Below, one piece after another: positions 62,694 to 64,000 of a stretch of 64,000 nucleotides of DNA. The position numbers and the translations under genes were made by a program. The notes below the pieces were generated by a model that saw only the letters and a list, made by a program, of their open reading frames with translations, ran no database searches and had not been told where the DNA came from. The first letter of the stretch is position 1, and each line of letters opens with the position of its first letter. The stretch comes from Verrucomicrobiota bacterium. GTDB lineage: Bacteria; Verrucomicrobiota; Verrucomicrobiia; Verrucomicrobiales; DEV007. Location of the stretch: NCBI GenBank assembly GCA_020630975.1, contig JAHDID010000004.1, positions 161,233 through 225,232 of the forward strand. Direction: 5' to 3'.

Positions 62694-63746
62694 TCACACC
62701 TGCAGATCGCGGAGCACGCGTAGCTCACCCCAATCAGCACCACGCATCTTCCTTGCCCCTGTTTTTCGCGTATCGCTAAAGCGCTGTAGCTTCCGGTTGG
62801 CATTAGCTTCGCGTTCTCGTTCGAAGACTTCATTGACGAATTCTGCAGTTCCAAGGACGGCACCGGCACAGAAATATCTCACTTTGTGGCGTAGTAGGTC
62901 ACGCACAGGTAACGCGCCATCATTCTGCTCGACGGTCTCGACCTCTTCTCGTGAGAACCCTTTTCGTCCGCGATCACCCTTAGCCATATCGGCTTCCATT
63001 TCCTCTCCCTCGGAATAGACGAACAATCGGTATCGATTGCGAGTCCTGCGCCAGTCGGTCTTCATATCAGGGTCCATTAGTGCTTCGCTGAGGATAGTGC
63101 CTAGCCCTTTTCTGGCCAGCTTGCCACCGGCTAGCGCCTCGGCATAGCCGCACCATCTGTAGTCCTCGGGGCGCTCCACCATACCGGCGCGTACGGGATT
63201 GAGATCGATGTAGGCGGCCATGGTTAGCAGCGCGCCTTCATTGCCCTGCACGAGTACACTCTTAAAGCGGCCCTCCCAGAGGGTTCCCACTCGGTCATGC
63301 TCTTTGTTGATGTATTTGGTTACCCGGTGTTTGAACTCTTTCATAAACACGGAGAGATCGGCTCTACGGGCTTCGTAGCGCCCTAGGATAGCGGCTACAG
63401 CCTCGTTTCGGAGCTCTTCATTGGAGATCGCGTGGGCGCGCTCCAGTTCTTGTTTCACAGTCAGACAATACGTGTCGTCATACAGAGTAGGGAGAATCTT
63501 GAGGAGCTCCGCCTCAGTGAGAGGAGTGAGATCCGCTTTGTCAGGCACTTCTAGGAGGAGATGTATGTGGTTGTCCATGTAACAGTAGGTGACAACCCTG
63601 ACAGCAAGAAGCTTTTCCAGTTTGCGCATAATTTTGCGGCAGATCTCCTTATCTTTAGCTGATCGGAAGATGAAAATGCGGCCTGCGGTACGGGTAACGC
63701 AGTGATAAAAGGATCTGCCCGACCCTAGAATTCTGTTTGTGTTCAT
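62694..63746 (-). CDS. REP-associated tyrosine transposase (RAYT, Y1_Tnp type)
   Basis: 350 residues. The HUH motif is His60-x-His62 in YCYMDNHIHLLLEVP. The probable nucleophile is Tyr145 in FKHRVTKYINKEHD, followed by GTLWEGRFKSVLV and AAYIDLNPVRAGMVERPEDY, which are RAYT signatures. A C-terminal extension of about 120 residues with LRHKVRYFCAGAVLGTAEFV is found in verrucomicrobial members. RAYTs act on REP hairpins; related REPIN-like pairs are at 30978 and 51820 and single copies elsewhere in the window. No inverted repeats of an IS flank the gene, as expected for a domesticated RAYT. Confidence 0.9.
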   Translation of the reverse strand: MNTNRILGSGRSFYHCVTRTAGRIFIFRSAKDKEICRKIMRKLEKLLAVRVVTYCYMDNHIHLLLEVPDKADLTPLTEAELLKILPTLYDDTYCLTVKQELERAHAISNEELRNEAVAAILGRYEARRADLSVFMKEFKHRVTKYINKEHDRVGTLWEGRFKSVLVQGNEGALLTMAAYIDLNPVRAGMVERPEDYRWCGYAEALAGGKLARKGLGTILSEALMDPDMKTDWRRTRNRYRLFVYSEGEEMEADMAKGDRGRKGFSREEVETVEQNDGALPVRDLLRHKVRYFCAGAVLGTAEFVNEVFEREREANANRKLQRFSDTRKTGARKMRGADWGELRVLRDLQV

Positions 63747-63816
63747 GATTGAAGATTAATGGGTTAAGAAGGATTTGGCAAGGTCGGTCTGATTAAAAGC
63801 CTGCCTTTTAAAATTT

Positions 63817-64000
63817 CTACAGCCGGTCTTTTATCCGGTAGCTCTGGCCTGTGATCTGGATGATCTCGGCATGGTGCATAAAGCGATCCAAGATCGCCGT
63901 AGCCGCTGGAACGTCGCCAATGACTTTGCCCCACTCTTCCAGAGGTCGATTACTCGTCATGATCGTGGAGCGCAGCTGATGACGACGCATCACGATCTCA
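63817..64000 (-). mobile_element. istB: 3' end of an IS21-family istB gene (helper ATPase), cut by the window edge
   Basis: The minus-strand frame ending at the TAG at 63817-63819 encodes RSTIMTSNRPLEEWGKVIGD, then AILDRFMHHAEIIQITGQ and SYRIKDRL. This is the C-terminal part of IstB, the AAA+ helper of IS21 transposition (STIVTSNxPFxEW ... DRLxHHxxxxxxxGxSYR). The start and istA lie beyond the right edge. Direct relation to the Rpn and RAYT genes on its left is not shown, but all are mobility-type genes. Confidence 0.88.

Overview
The window looks like a chromosomal segment of a member of the Verrucomicrobiota, probably a marine or particle-associated lineage. This is inferred from family content, not from a marker-gene search. 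The main signals are a DUF1501 plus PSCyt1/DUF1549/DUF1553 gene pair beside a secreted sulfatase and a sialate O-acetylesterase-like protein, an SHD1-bearing esterase, a PQQ-type beta-propeller exoprotein, many Sec-exported proteins, and a RAYT transposase with REP-like palindromes. Genes are mostly short operons on both strands.

Layout. 1-5.6 kb: a partial exported beta-propeller protein, tRNA-Ser(GGA), a strong 86-bp hairpin element, a CocE-type hydrolase, an MnmM-like tRNA methyltransferase, a small membrane protein and an MnmC(o)/YurR-like FAD oxidoreductase. 5.6-17.8 kb: an ankyrin exoprotein, a CheY-like receiver divergent from a 968-residue ammonium transporter/histidine kinase/receiver fusion, then carA, an FHA protein, purA and uppS, a GYF_2 membrane protein, an M48 protease and a SRAP protein. 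17.8-23.4 kb: a repeat-rich gap, a stand-alone condensation-like acyltransferase, ygfZ with a beta-hydroxyacid dehydrogenase, an exported Gly-Lys repeat protein, and an AT-rich patch with a SUKH-like orphan. 23.4-28.2 kb: a minus-strand run of a PTS IIA protein, a mannose-1-phosphate guanylyltransferase, RuvX and an 881-residue exported protein.

28.2-38 kb: a low-molecular-weight phosphatase, an RpiB-GlyA fusion, Rex, a TonB/ExbB/ExbD set, a Xer-type recombinase, a relic of an Rpn-like gene, and a ClC-family protein that lacks both conserved glutamates. 38-43.7 kb: an unknown exoprotein, ilvN/ilvB, a MerR-like regulator with a histone-H1-like tail, a 94-bp tandem repeat and a ferritin-like protein. 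43.8-51.7 kb: the exported polymer-degradation block, then a BMT5-like protein with a C2H2 zinc finger. 52-60.7 kb: a LysM hydrolase, an M28 peptidase, an unknown protein, xylA, a PQQ-like protein and an SHD1 esterase. 60.8-64 kb: two Rpn/PD-(D/E)XK proteins, a RAYT transposase and the 3' end of an IS21-type istB.

The most unusual signal is a dispersed repeat with core AATAGGGTACA at exact 21-bp periods, in arrays of two to four copies at five loci. In three loci it runs in frame into the start of an unrelated gene and would encode an N-terminal Asn-Arg-Val-Gln heptad repeat. A second dispersed family is a REPIN-like pair of palindromes that plausibly depends on the RAYT gene at the right end.
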